From JAPPKS01 sp963667895 (GTDB lineage: Bacteria; Poribacteria; WGA-4E; PCPOR2b), in NCBI GenBank assembly GCA_965223985.1, contig OZ245030.1, positions 1,922,001-1,986,000 on the forward strand: a stretch of DNA of 64,000 nucleotides, in the 5' to 3' direction. The notes below the pieces were generated by a model. It saw only the letters and a list, made by a program, of their open reading frames with translations. It had not been told where the DNA came from and ran no database searches. This document shows positions 19,071-28,492 of this stretch, one piece after another (the first letter of the stretch is position 1; each line of letters opens with the position of its first letter). A program made the position numbers and the translations under genes.

Positions 19071-19829
19071 ATGAGAACACCAATCGTCACTGGTAACTGG
19101 AAACTCTACAAGACAATCAGTGAAGCTGTAGAGTTTGTTATTGCGTTGCGCGATTTAGTCGCGGATGATACCGATGTTGAGATTGTTATCGCTCCGCCCT
19201 TTACAGCTCTGTCGGCGGTTGCGAGAGCGCTAGAAGGCAGCAATATTCGTCTTGCAGCGCAAGATGTGTTCTGGGAAGATAAAGGCGCGTTTACCGGCGA
19301 GGTTTCGCCAGTGATGCTTAAGGAGTCCGGCTGTGACTATGTGATCATCGGTCATTCTGAGCGACGACAATATTTCGGTGATACGGATGAAAGTGTCAAT
19401 CGCAAGGCAAAAGCAGCACACATACACGGATTAAAACCGATTCTCTGTGTGGGTGAAAAACTTGAAGATCGGGACGCCGGAAACACTGGATTGGTCGTTG
19501 AAGAACACGTCATAAACGGAACTTTTGGCTTCTCCGAGGAAGAAATTCTGTCTACTGTGATAGCCTATGAGCCAGTCTGGGCGATTGGCACAGGCAAAAC
19601 GGCTAGATCGGTTCAAGCGCAGGAAGTTCACGGTTTTGTCAGATCGTTGTTATCAAGAATCTACCCGACCAATGTGGCAATGCAAGTGCGGCTCCTGTAT
19701 GGCGGAAGTGTCAACCCAGACAACACTTCCGAGTTTATGACGCAACGAGATGTGGATGGGGTCTTGGTTGGTGGATCGAGCTTAAAAGTTGAGTCATTTG
19801 CACGGATCGTGAAAGCAGCAAACAGATAA
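19071..19829 (+). CDS. tpiA: triosephosphate isomerase
   Basis: A complete 252-residue triosephosphate isomerase, interconverting dihydroxyacetone phosphate and glyceraldehyde 3-phosphate in glycolysis. The active site is intact: GNWK with lysine 11, the electrophilic histidine in IIGHSERRQYFGD, the catalytic glutamate in YEPVWAIGTGKTA (loop 6) and the phosphate-binding LYGGSVNP. It starts at ATG 19071 and is followed after 18 bases by secG on the same strand, a common gene order. Confidence 0.97.
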   Translation: MRTPIVTGNWKLYKTISEAVEFVIALRDLVADDTDVEIVIAPPFTALSAVARALEGSNIRLAAQDVFWEDKGAFTGEVSPVMLKESGCDYVIIGHSERRQYFGDTDESVNRKAKAAHIHGLKPILCVGEKLEDRDAGNTGLVVEEHVINGTFGFSEEEILSTVIAYEPVWAIGTGKTARSVQAQEVHGFVRSLLSRIYPTNVAMQVRLLYGGSVNPDNTSEFMTQRDVDGVLVGGSSLKVESFARIVKAANR

Positions 19830-19847
19830 AGTAAAGCGAGGATTATC

Positions 19848-20225
19848 ATGGGAATTTTTGTCGGGCTTGTAATGGTCACTTTCGTGCCCGTATGTATTTT
19901 ATTGGTAGTCATCATTTTGTTGCAAGATAGTAAAGGTGAGGGACTGTCATCAAGCGCGTTTGGTGCTTCTGAAGTACAATCAATTTTGGGAGGTAGAGGG
20001 GCGGCGACCTTCCTCTCCAAACTTACAACGTGGCTTGCTGTTGGATTTATGTTGATGTCGCTCTTTTTAATGCGTTTTTACGGTGATATTAAAAGTGGCG
20101 GATTGAAGCCGCTTGAGGCGGAAGTGACGCAAGCGGAAAACGCGATTTCCACCGATAATGAGGATAATGAAACAGAAGCAGATGAAGCCATTGAAGCGGG
20201 TGACGCTGAATCTGATAGTCAATAA
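19848..20225 (+). CDS. secG: preprotein translocase subunit SecG
   Basis: A 125-residue protein with two transmembrane helices (about residues 3-24 and 55-74) joined by the loop LLQDSKGEGLSSSAFGAS, the hallmark of SecG. SecG is the small accessory subunit of the SecYEG export channel. The last 45 residues form an acidic tail (many E, D and A), longer than in enterobacteria but frequent elsewhere. Co-transcription with tpiA is likely from the 18-base spacing. Confidence 0.92.
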   Translation: MGIFVGLVMVTFVPVCILLVVIILLQDSKGEGLSSSAFGASEVQSILGGRGAATFLSKLTTWLAVGFMLMSLFLMRFYGDIKSGGLKPLEAEVTQAENAISTDNEDNETEADEAIEAGDAESDSQ

Positions 20226-20289
20226 TCCTTATTTTCAGACATTACGCTTTCCCCTTTCCAATTGAGTTTTCAACTCTGTAAATCCACCA

Positions 20290-20706
20290 ATGTCCAATCA
20301 AGGAACTCCTCAAGAAAGTTGGACTGTCCACCCGCTCTGCGACAGTTGGAATCGATCATTACTCTTGCTCCTTTTCCTCATCGCTTTCTTCTCTAGCGTC
20401 TATTTTTTCTGGCGGTCTGCGTGGGTTACTTTCTTTTCAGCGATCCTTCTATTGGGATCTCTGTACCGATATTTCGTACCATTCCGCTATGAACTCTACG
20501 CAGATGGCTTAGTTATCACTTCGCTGTTTTACCGAGTCACAAAGTCATGGTCTGACTTCCATAGTTTCTACGTTGATAGAAACGGTGTATTACTTAGCCC
20601 ATTCGCTAAACCCTCCCGGCTTGAGAATTTCCGAGGTCAATATGTTCGCTTTGGATCTAACCGACTCGAAGTGATTGATTTCATCAAACGTAAAATTTCA
20701 TCATAA
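20290..20706 (+). CDS. small membrane protein with PH-like tail
   Basis: A 138-residue protein with a hydrophobic pair of helices at about residues 24-60 and a soluble C-terminal half (YELYADGLVITSLFYRVTKSWSDF). That arrangement resembles bacterial PH-domain (bPH2/YdbT-like) membrane proteins. It follows secG by 64 bases on the same strand. The function is unknown. Confidence 0.6.
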   Translation: MSNQGTPQESWTVHPLCDSWNRSLLLLLFLIAFFSSVYFFWRSAWVTFFSAILLLGSLYRYFVPFRYELYADGLVITSLFYRVTKSWSDFHSFYVDRNGVLLSPFAKPSRLENFRGQYVRFGSNRLEVIDFIKRKISS

Positions 20707-20825
20707 AGATGTAAACGGAAGCAAATCACTGCCATCAAAGGTTAAGGCTGATGAAAGACCGTGAACCGATAGGGTCATCTCGGTAGTAAATCATTTCCTG
20801 ATATTTCCCCCTCGCGATTTTGTGT

Positions 20826-20854
20826 TTGATTAAAAATTCGAGTTATGCTATACT
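20826..20854 (+). promoter_or_regulatory. sigma-70-like promoter
   Basis: TTGATT (20826-20831) and TATACT (20849-20854) are separated by exactly 17 bases, upstream of the lipoprotein gene that starts at 20932. Each hexamer is close to consensus. The call rests on sequence match only. Confidence 0.45.
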
Positions 20855-20931
20855 AACCAACCTAATTGAGCTACACAACCCACAATAATTTCCATCAGCA
20901 GTGATGGGCGAACAAGGAGGAAAGTTCTCTA

Positions 20932-21723
20932 ATGATGAGTTCAAATGACTCTGTAAAGATGAGCATAGCCGCTTTGCTTATACTTATTTTATTCGTTGCC
21001 GGTTGCATGGGGGGAACAGCGTTAAAACACGAATCACCGGTTCATCCCCCTGAAAAACTGCCTGAAGATATCGTACTTGATGTAGACAACCCTGACTTTT
21101 TCAAAATCGCTGCTAAAGGGCCAATACTCTCAATGACGCAGAAGGATATTACCGTTTCACTAACCTATTGGCGAAATGCAGATCTCAATTTCAAATATAA
21201 TCGTGGGAGCTCAGTCTCACCTTTCTATGAAACAGAAGCGCTTCATCAGGGCGATAAAACAGACGTCTTTTATGTCAAAATCGAAAACAATAGTCCCCAG
21301 AAGGTGTTTTTCAGGGTGCAGGGGAGGCGCGTAAGAGATGTGGGCGGAGCAGCGGCGATATGTGAAATTGCCGATATGAGAGAGAATCGTTTCCCAGTGT
21401 TGAGCTATGTTGATTTGGACCAACGTCTCAGATACATGAAAAAAGTCGGCGGGCTGTATGTCAAAAATGGACTCAGGATAGCGAGGCAAATCTTACTCGA
21501 GCGTCAGATTCCAGACAATGAAATACAACCGGGGACAAGCGCTGAAGGATTTCTTCCATTTCAAGAGTTGAAACTAAACACCAGAGAGCTAGAGGTGATC
21601 ATCCCGTTGGAGAAAGCACCACCGGAAGGAACAGCAGGACGTTATCAAAACGTAGTGTTCAGGTTCCCCTTCGTACACTCCGAATCGATTAGACACGCTC
21701 AACCTGCAACAAATAGATACTGA
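20932..21723 (+). CDS. uncharacterised lipoprotein
   Basis: A 263-residue protein whose N-terminus is a lipoprotein signal peptide with lipobox V-A-G-C at about residues 22-25. The rest is a soluble beta-rich region with no family I recognise (VSLTYWRNADLNFKY, FYVKIENNSPQKVFF). AAGGAGG at 20914-20920 precedes ATGs at 20932 and 20935; either could be used. A convincing promoter lies about 80 bases upstream, so it is probably a single-gene unit. The AENNSP-like central part suggests an immunoglobulin-like fold, but this is weak. Confidence 0.65.
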   Translation: MMSSNDSVKMSIAALLILILFVAGCMGGTALKHESPVHPPEKLPEDIVLDVDNPDFFKIAAKGPILSMTQKDITVSLTYWRNADLNFKYNRGSSVSPFYETEALHQGDKTDVFYVKIENNSPQKVFFRVQGRRVRDVGGAAAICEIADMRENRFPVLSYVDLDQRLRYMKKVGGLYVKNGLRIARQILLERQIPDNEIQPGTSAEGFLPFQELKLNTRELEVIIPLEKAPPEGTAGRYQNVVFRFPFVHSESIRHAQPATNRY

Positions 21724-22117
21724 TGTCTGTATTATGTATGAAATAGTTAATCTTCAAAGTTGGCTAAACTAATCTTCTAGCCGACTGGGTCTACGCTTTA
21801 TTTCGACGGGAGAGGCATGCTTGGCTAAATGTGCAACTGGGGGCGAATTGCGTTAAACAGAATGCGGAATCCCATCCTATTTCCGCTTGGACACTGAAGC
21901 ATTGAAGACATCAAGTGAAAGTATTGACCCCTGATAATTTCGCTTCCCTCGTTGTTCTAAGACGCCTTGCTTTCAAGAGTAATCTCCTACCATCAGATTC
22001 ATTGATTTATTTCTTTCAAAAGCGCTGTTCTCAGTTGTCAAGGTGGATGGCTTTGCGTGTGTCGCAAAATCCGAGTTGTAGGCTTCGCAGGAACGTCTTT
22101 CTTGAACCTGAATGGTG
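21724..22117. other. intergenic stretch between convergent genes
   Basis: No convincing gene or terminator is seen between the lipoprotein stop and the permease stop on the opposite strand. Frames present here are shadows of the permease end. Confidence 0.4.
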
Positions 22118-23857
22118 TCAGACCTTGAAAATTTCTCCCAGACGATTCCCGAGAAAACGTCCTGCGACGACGAGACATGTCGCCAATAAAAACATCCCAA
22201 CAACGCCCATTGCACTAGCAACATATGCCCCCCCAACAGGGCGTTGCGAGAGCTTCCAGATAGCTTTGGTAATCGGGTAGAATTGATCTCGCATTGCAAG
22301 AATTAAGCTGTCAGCTACTTCCAACATTGAGAATGAGAACACCAAAATAGAACCAGCGATGATATTCGCTATCACCAGAGGAAGTGTAATCTTGTAGAGT
22401 GTATATGCAGGACTAGCGCCCAAATTCTGTGAAGCTTCTTCGTAAGTGACACTGGTCTGTTGAAGTCCAGCATAAATCGAGCGAAGCATATACGGTAATC
22501 GCCTCACTGCGTAGCTAATGATTAACAACGCAACTGGGTTCTGACGAGGGTCTAGAATTGATACGATTTGATTCGGGAGATGACGGAGAAGCAGCGTCGT
22601 ATCCGCGAAGCTCCCGACATAGCCGAAGGCAAGCGCCACACCGGGAAGCGCTAAGGGCAACATCGCGATAGCATCGATCGAATTTTTGAAAGGGATGCGT
22701 TTACGGGTGAGCAGATATGATATCAAAATTCCAAAGATGAGCGCAAGCAAGGTACTGAATGTACTGTAAAGCAAGCTATTTTTAATGCTGGGAAGGGTAT
22801 CATCGTGAGTGAACACGGTTTCATAATGTTCTAGTGTGTAGCTTTGCGGGAAAATTCTGAGGTGCCATTGACTTGCATCGGGAGTTAGAGACGACAACAC
22901 CACGCTGATGTGCGGCAGCAGCGCCATGAGAATAATTCCCCCGACCAAAAAATAAATCACACCACACATCAACTTGCTTGCTTGGATTTCACGAGTGCTG
23001 ACATGACCGCGTCCCAGCATCGCATACTGTTTGTTTGCTGTAAAGCGCTTGGTAAGATAGAACGAGATTGCTGTGAGTAGGATAACTAAAACAACAAGTG
23101 CGTATCCCATCGGGTTAACATTTGCGTCGGTGACCTGCCGGAAAATTCGTACGGCGATAACATCATTATAATTGAAGATTAACGGCGTTCCCAAATCGGT
23201 GAATGCCCAGATGAAAACAAGAATAGCGCCAGCGAAATAGCCGGGCAGCATGAGTGGCAATGTAACCGTCCAAAGAAGTTTAAGACGCGAAGCACCCATG
23301 TTTTCGGCAGCTTCCTCCAGACTTCGATCCACGTTGGATAGTGCGGCGACAACGTTTAAATACATGATTGGATAGAGATGCAGGGTTGCTAGTAGCACTA
23401 CCCCCCATAAACCGCTGCCGAACCAGTCAATTGGTTCGGCAAAATCGATCAGTCCAATCTTCATGAGGAAGGTATTCACGCTGCCATACGACCCGAAGAA
23501 CTTCTGCATACCAATTGCACCGACAAAGGGCGGCATTATTATCGGAATCAGGATGACACCTTGCAGGGTGCTGCGCCCGGGGAAGCGATAACGAGTCAAG
23601 AAATAGGCAAGGGGCAAACTGATGAATGTTGAGACCAATGTTACAGCAACCCCAATCTTAATGCTGTTAATTACCAGTTCACGTGTGTTTCCATCCGTAA
23701 CCATCAGCTTAAAATACGCAAGGCTCAGACGGTTATTAATCCACAAAGATTCTTTGAAAATGTAGAGAAGGGGATATATCAGGAATACAGCAAAAAATAG
23801 GATAATTGGCAGAAGCAGGAGGAAAACGGAGGGTGTCAGATCGTATCTGGAGGGCAT
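22118..23857 (-). CDS. ABC transporter permease with two fused permease domains (FbpB/ThiP-like)
   Basis: A 579-residue membrane protein with about twelve helices in two homologous halves. Each half carries an ATPase-docking EAA loop: EEAAENMGASRLKLLWTVTLPL and EEASQNLGASPAYTLYKITLPL. This fused layout is typical of the ferric iron (FbpB), thiamine (ThiP) and related 2-aminoethylphosphonate importers. No substrate-binding protein or ATPase gene is adjacent, so the substrate cannot be inferred from context. The ATG at 23857 (MPSRYDL) is preferred; the frame is open to a TTG at 23884. No ribosome-binding site is obvious. Confidence 0.88.
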   Translation of the reverse strand: MPSRYDLTPSVFLLLLPIILFFAVFLIYPLLYIFKESLWINNRLSLAYFKLMVTDGNTRELVINSIKIGVAVTLVSTFISLPLAYFLTRYRFPGRSTLQGVILIPIIMPPFVGAIGMQKFFGSYGSVNTFLMKIGLIDFAEPIDWFGSGLWGVVLLATLHLYPIMYLNVVAALSNVDRSLEEAAENMGASRLKLLWTVTLPLMLPGYFAGAILVFIWAFTDLGTPLIFNYNDVIAVRIFRQVTDANVNPMGYALVVLVILLTAISFYLTKRFTANKQYAMLGRGHVSTREIQASKLMCGVIYFLVGGIILMALLPHISVVLSSLTPDASQWHLRIFPQSYTLEHYETVFTHDDTLPSIKNSLLYSTFSTLLALIFGILISYLLTRKRIPFKNSIDAIAMLPLALPGVALAFGYVGSFADTTLLLRHLPNQIVSILDPRQNPVALLIISYAVRRLPYMLRSIYAGLQQTSVTYEEASQNLGASPAYTLYKITLPLVIANIIAGSILVFSFSMLEVADSLILAMRDQFYPITKAIWKLSQRPVGGAYVASAMGVVGMFLLATCLVVAGRFLGNRLGEIFKV

Positions 23858-24003
23858 GGATTTTATTTGGGCGGCTAATGCCAATTCTGTAGTAGCATAT
23901 ACTACTTGAGAAAATTAGGCCACCCAGAAGACATAAACCTCACAGCGTCGCATGACATGGATGCGGTGTTGGGGGAACGCTTTGGAAATATAGTGACCAT
24001 TCG

Positions 24004-25722
24004 CTATCTGGGCACAACAGCGAGTTCCCGATTCAGGTTATACATTAACGCTCGACGGTCAAAATCGTCTACGAAGTCGTACAATCCGTAACGAAACGAC
24101 CCGTCATTTTGAATCGTCTTGTCTTCAAGAGGGTCATATGCGAGGCTCTTGATAAACTCATTTTTTTCGCCAATCCTTTGGGCAACCAGATTACGCCGTT
24201 TAGTGAAATGCACAGCTTTCTCTAGCTGAGTTGGAATCGGTGCAGAGATATTCAGTTTATCCGCATTTTTCCTAATGCGATATGTCTGCTGATTTTCGTG
24301 ATCGACTATCAACCACTTGCTGCCTTTGTCTTCAATCGAGATACTGACATTCTTGGGTAGGGGGATGCCATTGTTTTCAAACGTTTGTCGTAGATTTTCT
24401 GAAATCTTCCGTTCATCCAAGTCAGTTTGGAACTCCAACCCAATGTTGGCGAGTGACTCTTGACGCATTTGGAGAAATCTCTTCATTAAGTACCAACGCT
24501 TAGGCCCGCCGTTATAGAAAGTGTAGTCTGTCCAATGGGACGGATTAAGATCTCGATCAAGGTTTAGTTCACTTCTGAGGAATGCGGCATTATTGTCGTA
24601 AAAATTCATACATTCATCATATAAGTGATAGGTCTCATCCCGTTTGAGGTGATAAGCCGCTAGAAAAACGCTAATGTGAGGGGCTTTAAGCAGGTTGATG
24701 TAATATCTCCCTGTAGGGTCTTTCTCATGGTTATAAGTGCCTTTTAGTTCCGCTTCCAGTCGAGGTAAATAGGTTTTCCATGTTAGCGGTTCACCCGTCT
24801 CTAGATCTCTACCAAGACTAAGGAATTCAAGAAAGGGACTATATACTGGGGAGTCTGGACTCATGACATCCCGGATTAACCCTGGTAGAACCGCCAAATT
24901 ATTTTGTGCAATCCCAATATCATCGTTATTCACTTGGTTGTTATTGCGCCCCACTGCGATTTCATCGAAGTTTGATTCAATCTCAAAAATCTTCAAAAGC
25001 CGCAGCGGATCCACGCCAGCTACTTGCCCAGCGACAAGTGCAAATGGGAAATAGCGCCTGCCTTCAAACAGAACGTGCCTCAACGTCATCGGGGAATAAC
25101 CGGGAACCTTGAGACCCTTCTGATAGATTAGTTCATCTGTGGTAATTCCGTAGACCCTACGCTCTGTCTCCAGATCGAATTGATTATAAATCCCATAAGC
25201 TTGTTCAATCGCTACCACGATTCGCTTCTCAAAGGTTAGTTGATATGTCGTACGCAGTGTTTCGTCGTAAACGACAACAGATTGCCTATGCCAATCGATT
25301 TGAGCATATCCTGATACCGCGAGTTCAATTAACTTCTGTTGGAGGTCCATACCGGGTTGCGTAAATTGATTTAGGACATCATCAATTGCCGCGTCCTGTA
25401 TTGTCTTTTGATTGGTTAGCGTCACAGCGAGCGTCTGATTATTTTTTAGATAATGCCAAACTGTATCATGGTCCTTAACGATACGATACCCAAGGAAAAC
25501 GCCCAGTGCTGAAATACCTAGAGCAGTTAATATAGAAGCAAGTAGCAGAGTTGTCCGAAAAATCTTTTTCGCTATTGCCAAAAAGGAAGTTTTCGGTACA
25601 AATGGTGGAATCAATTGATTCAGGCAATCACTCATTTTTTTCTCATCCAAAATGAGTGGTTCGATTGGAGAAGGAACCGACTTACGCCGATCACGATTCA
25701 ATTTTCGCAGTGATGTTCCCAT
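24004..25722 (-). CDS. membrane-anchored lytic-transglycosylase-like protein
   Basis: A 572-residue protein: a cytoplasmic N-terminus, one transmembrane helix at about residues 52-80 and a large periplasmic part. Residues about 225-440 resemble the soluble lytic transglycosylase fold: VAGVDPLRLLKIFEIESNF has the E-S motif with the probable catalytic glutamate, DDIGIAQNN sits where the G-[LI]-[MA]-Q motif is expected, and YTFYNGGPKRW matches the closing Y-N-x-G-P motif. Such enzymes cleave peptidoglycan glycan strands. The match is motif-level only, and the domain has a long insertion between the second and third motifs. It is a single gene on this strand, 146 bases upstream of the permease. 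Confidence 0.6.
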   Translation of the reverse strand: MGTSLRKLNRDRRKSVPSPIEPLILDEKKMSDCLNQLIPPFVPKTSFLAIAKKIFRTTLLLASILTALGISALGVFLGYRIVKDHDTVWHYLKNNQTLAVTLTNQKTIQDAAIDDVLNQFTQPGMDLQQKLIELAVSGYAQIDWHRQSVVVYDETLRTTYQLTFEKRIVVAIEQAYGIYNQFDLETERRVYGITTDELIYQKGLKVPGYSPMTLRHVLFEGRRYFPFALVAGQVAGVDPLRLLKIFEIESNFDEIAVGRNNNQVNNDDIGIAQNNLAVLPGLIRDVMSPDSPVYSPFLEFLSLGRDLETGEPLTWKTYLPRLEAELKGTYNHEKDPTGRYYINLLKAPHISVFLAAYHLKRDETYHLYDECMNFYDNNAAFLRSELNLDRDLNPSHWTDYTFYNGGPKRWYLMKRFLQMRQESLANIGLEFQTDLDERKISENLRQTFENNGIPLPKNVSISIEDKGSKWLIVDHENQQTYRIRKNADKLNISAPIPTQLEKAVHFTKRRNLVAQRIGEKNEFIKSLAYDPLEDKTIQNDGSFRYGLYDFVDDFDRRALMYNLNRELAVVPR

Positions 25723-25906
25723 ATTTCTCTAAACTGAGCGGTGATCGGTCTTGCGTTTGACGATTAACAGTTTTAATTTGTTGATTCACGTTGATTAAAG
25801 GGAGAATAATAATTTATTTGGATGAAGTGGAAGATGAAAAATACTCGAAATCCCGCCAATCTTATGATTGGGGTTTTTCGCTACCTACTCCGCCTCGAAA
25901 TTGTCG

Positions 25907-26096
25907 TCACACATTACTCATGAAGAAATATTCCAACTGTTCAAAAGGAGTTTCCAGCTGTGCCGGCATCAGCTCGTTTACGAGAGAGCGAAGTTGCTTT
26001 TCGCCACCGGGAACAGTATGTAGCTGCAAGTTTTGCATATTAAGGTACTGCTGAAGTTGTTGGATAAGAAATGTTTGGAGCCCGTTCCCTCCCTGA
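25907..26096 (-). pseudogene. probable displaced C-terminal end of the upstream gene (frameshift)
   Basis: In the frame one base off, GLQTFLIQQLQQYLNMQNLQ and then EKQLRSLVNELMPAQLETPFEQLEYFF read as a regular amphipathic tail down to a stop at 25907. It would extend the 672-residue protein by about 63 residues if one base were gained or lost near the GGGAGGGAACGGG run around 26080-26095. It could be real decay or a sequencing error. Confidence 0.5.
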
Positions 26097-28058
26097 TTCG
26101 TGCAACTGGGATGGAAGCAGTGCCGGAACGCAAATGCCGCTAATAAAGGTCTCAATTAGTTGGATATACTCATCGAGCTGTTGTGCAATCTGATTGAATT
26201 TCTGAGTGGCGTTTTCGCGTACCTGCTTGTTGAAATCCGCGACATCACGCCGAACAAGTTGAACGTAATCTTCGTTCCACTCGTTGTCAATATATTGTCC
26301 ATTGTTGGTGCAAATTCCTTTTAAATCCCCGGCAATTTTCATGAGGCGATTTGATGTAGTGTTCTTTATAGTCTTATCAATTTCAGCCGTCAGTCGGGCA
26401 AGTGTTCCAATGAATTCAAGTTCAAAAGCCCTGATATCGCCCGTTGGTTCATTTTTCATCAATTCCACAAGCTGATTGGAAATCTCATGTAACCCACGGG
26501 ACTGCTTCAGATGCAGTAACACAAGTATGTAGCTTGATTTTGCCAACCTCAATGCAACATCGTAGCAAGAATAGGAAGTCTGGCTTTGAATGTCGTGGAC
26601 TTCTTTTTGAATTTCGAGCAAGTGTTCATAATAACTCGCTTGCTCGCCTTGGATAGCGGAGTAAGTACCCGTGTTCGGGACTTCAAACGCTCTCTTTGTA
26701 AGAATTTCACGTTTATCATTGATTTCACGATGCCGCTGCATTTCATCCGCATCTTCTAAGGCTTTGGCTAGCGATTCGATAGTTGGCTGAAGTCGATCGA
26801 TTTGGATGCGAATCGGCGGATAGGCATCATAACTTGCATCCGTTGTGATGTTACGAATTTTCCCTAGCACCTCGCCGAGTCTTTCTTCATACGCCTGATC
26901 TTCGAGCGGGGAGTATACTTCTTCTTCCTCCGCTTCCACGCCTATGTCCTCCTCAGCGAGGAATCTGTGCATAAATCGATAAAAATGCTCAAGTTGATTA
27001 TCTTGAAGGAAACTCGCTTCTACGTAGAAGTAGAGTTTATCTTTGATAATTGTGCAGCTATCAATCACTGTGGCGCGGTCGAGGCTCAAAGCTGCCAAGC
27101 TAAGGTAAAAAAGATCTTCCTCGAGTTCGGCAAAATGCTTTTCAAAAGCTAGGGCAATTTTTTCGTAGGCTTCATCGGAAATTGATTGATGGCGGGCTTG
27201 TTTCGCGATGGTCATGTCATCCGAACGATGAAAATCACTAGCTTGTTGACGAGTCTTCGTAATAATCAAAGGCGGATTGTCATCTGCTGAATGACTGGAA
27301 GGTTTTCGCATTGACGATTGCTGATTGTAAAGGTTAAGAGCGGCTTGATAGTGCCGTAGCAGTTCGCCATTACCTAGTTCAATCAACAGCGACTCAATTG
27401 TGTTTTTCGGATCGATGGAAATTCCTTCCTGTGCGAGCAATCTGTTAGATAAAGCGGCGAATCCTTCTCCACCTAAATTCCCAAAAGGACGCAGCAGAAA
27501 TGCGCGTCCATCCTCAATGTAAATTTTCTGATTACCAAGTGGAAAGCGGTTCTTGACGTGCCCTCTGTCGTTATCAAACCAGATTTCCATTGGGTAAGTT
27601 TTGTTGTAGACCTGAAAATTGATAGCTCCTTCCAGTAACCGATCGAACAAATCTCGACGGATTTGCTCAAGGTCATTAACATCAATAAGGATTATCGAAG
27701 CGTTATCGTTCGTATGCAGCTTTGCTTCAATGATTTTGTCATTTGGGACCAAATAACGCCGTTCGAAAAAATGAATGCCCGTAACGTTATCGTTCGTGAT
27801 GGCAAGCCTTGGAATATCATACTCATCGTAATAATAATATGATTTCCAACTGAGCGCACGCCGTCTCATCTTTTCAAATAACTGGAAGGACAGACGTTGT
27901 TTGGCTTTCCTTTCACGTTTTGGCACTGATTCTGCCTCATACGGAATAAGCGTCCCCTTTGTATCAGGAACCTGTAAACTGAGTTGTGGTAGCGTAGAAG
28001 CTTTTTTCTTACCTGGAAGGCGGGTGAGCGCTTTATCAATAATATTCTTTCCAATCAA
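26040..28058 (-). CDS. large uncharacterised protein, probably frameshifted near its end
   Basis: A 672-residue soluble protein I do not recognise. It has a basic start (LPGKKKAS), an SFQLFEKMRRRALSWKSYYYYDEYDIP segment, an acidic EAEEEEVYSPLEDQ stretch near residue 370 and a helical C-terminal half that may form coiled coil. No signal peptide or membrane helix is seen. The first codon is a TTG at 28058 with AAGGAG about ten bases upstream; the nearby ATGs belong to an out-of-frame nine-codon peptide. The frame runs through VPALLPSQLHESGRE and then ends in 12 poorly coding residues, whereas a well-formed helix continues in another frame to 25907 (separate entry). Confidence 0.6.
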   Translation of the reverse strand: MIGKNIIDKALTRLPGKKKASTLPQLSLQVPDTKGTLIPYEAESVPKRERKAKQRLSFQLFEKMRRRALSWKSYYYYDEYDIPRLAITNDNVTGIHFFERRYLVPNDKIIEAKLHTNDNASIILIDVNDLEQIRRDLFDRLLEGAINFQVYNKTYPMEIWFDNDRGHVKNRFPLGNQKIYIEDGRAFLLRPFGNLGGEGFAALSNRLLAQEGISIDPKNTIESLLIELGNGELLRHYQAALNLYNQQSSMRKPSSHSADDNPPLIITKTRQQASDFHRSDDMTIAKQARHQSISDEAYEKIALAFEKHFAELEEDLFYLSLAALSLDRATVIDSCTIIKDKLYFYVEASFLQDNQLEHFYRFMHRFLAEEDIGVEAEEEEVYSPLEDQAYEERLGEVLGKIRNITTDASYDAYPPIRIQIDRLQPTIESLAKALEDADEMQRHREINDKREILTKRAFEVPNTGTYSAIQGEQASYYEHLLEIQKEVHDIQSQTSYSCYDVALRLAKSSYILVLLHLKQSRGLHEISNQLVELMKNEPTGDIRAFELEFIGTLARLTAEIDKTIKNTTSNRLMKIAGDLKGICTNNGQYIDNEWNEDYVQLVRRDVADFNKQVRENATQKFNQIAQQLDEYIQLIETFISGICVPALLPSQLHESGRERAPNISYPTTSAVP

Positions 28059-28492
28059 TCATTTTCATCTCCTTAAGCGACATCATATGATCCTTGATGC
28101 TGATAATTTGGCATATGACTATGAATCTATAGGGTGTTGGTGTGCTAGGTGGGCGACGCTGCTATCAGCGACCAATTGTTGCGTATGCTTGAACCTGAAA
28201 GCGATATTTTCACTAACACCTCTAGGAGCAAGCTTGAAAAGTCGGAGGCAAACCATTTTCTAGCCGTGCGTGGGTCAGAATCATCGAATTTTCAAGGGAT
28301 TGACCCGAAGTTAACCCTTTCCAAGACGGATTTGGAATATTAAAACGGGTTCGAAGTAAAGCGAAGACGTGAACAACGTGACAAGAGGGTCAAAATTTGT
28401 TATGAGCAAGTGAATCGACTGAATATAGAGCTTGACCAACTGAAAAAACCGTACCGAGCATCCGTCTTATTCATTTAAGCGTTTGAACTCAA
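28059..28492. other. intergenic stretch without a recognised gene
   Basis: Short frames here have no family features. AAGGAG at 28070-28075 belongs to the minus-strand gene that ends the stretch. Nothing else is recognised. Confidence 0.4.

Noticed and set aside
21915..22280. 121-codon plus-strand frame
   Set aside because: It overlaps the permease end on the opposite strand and has no family features.
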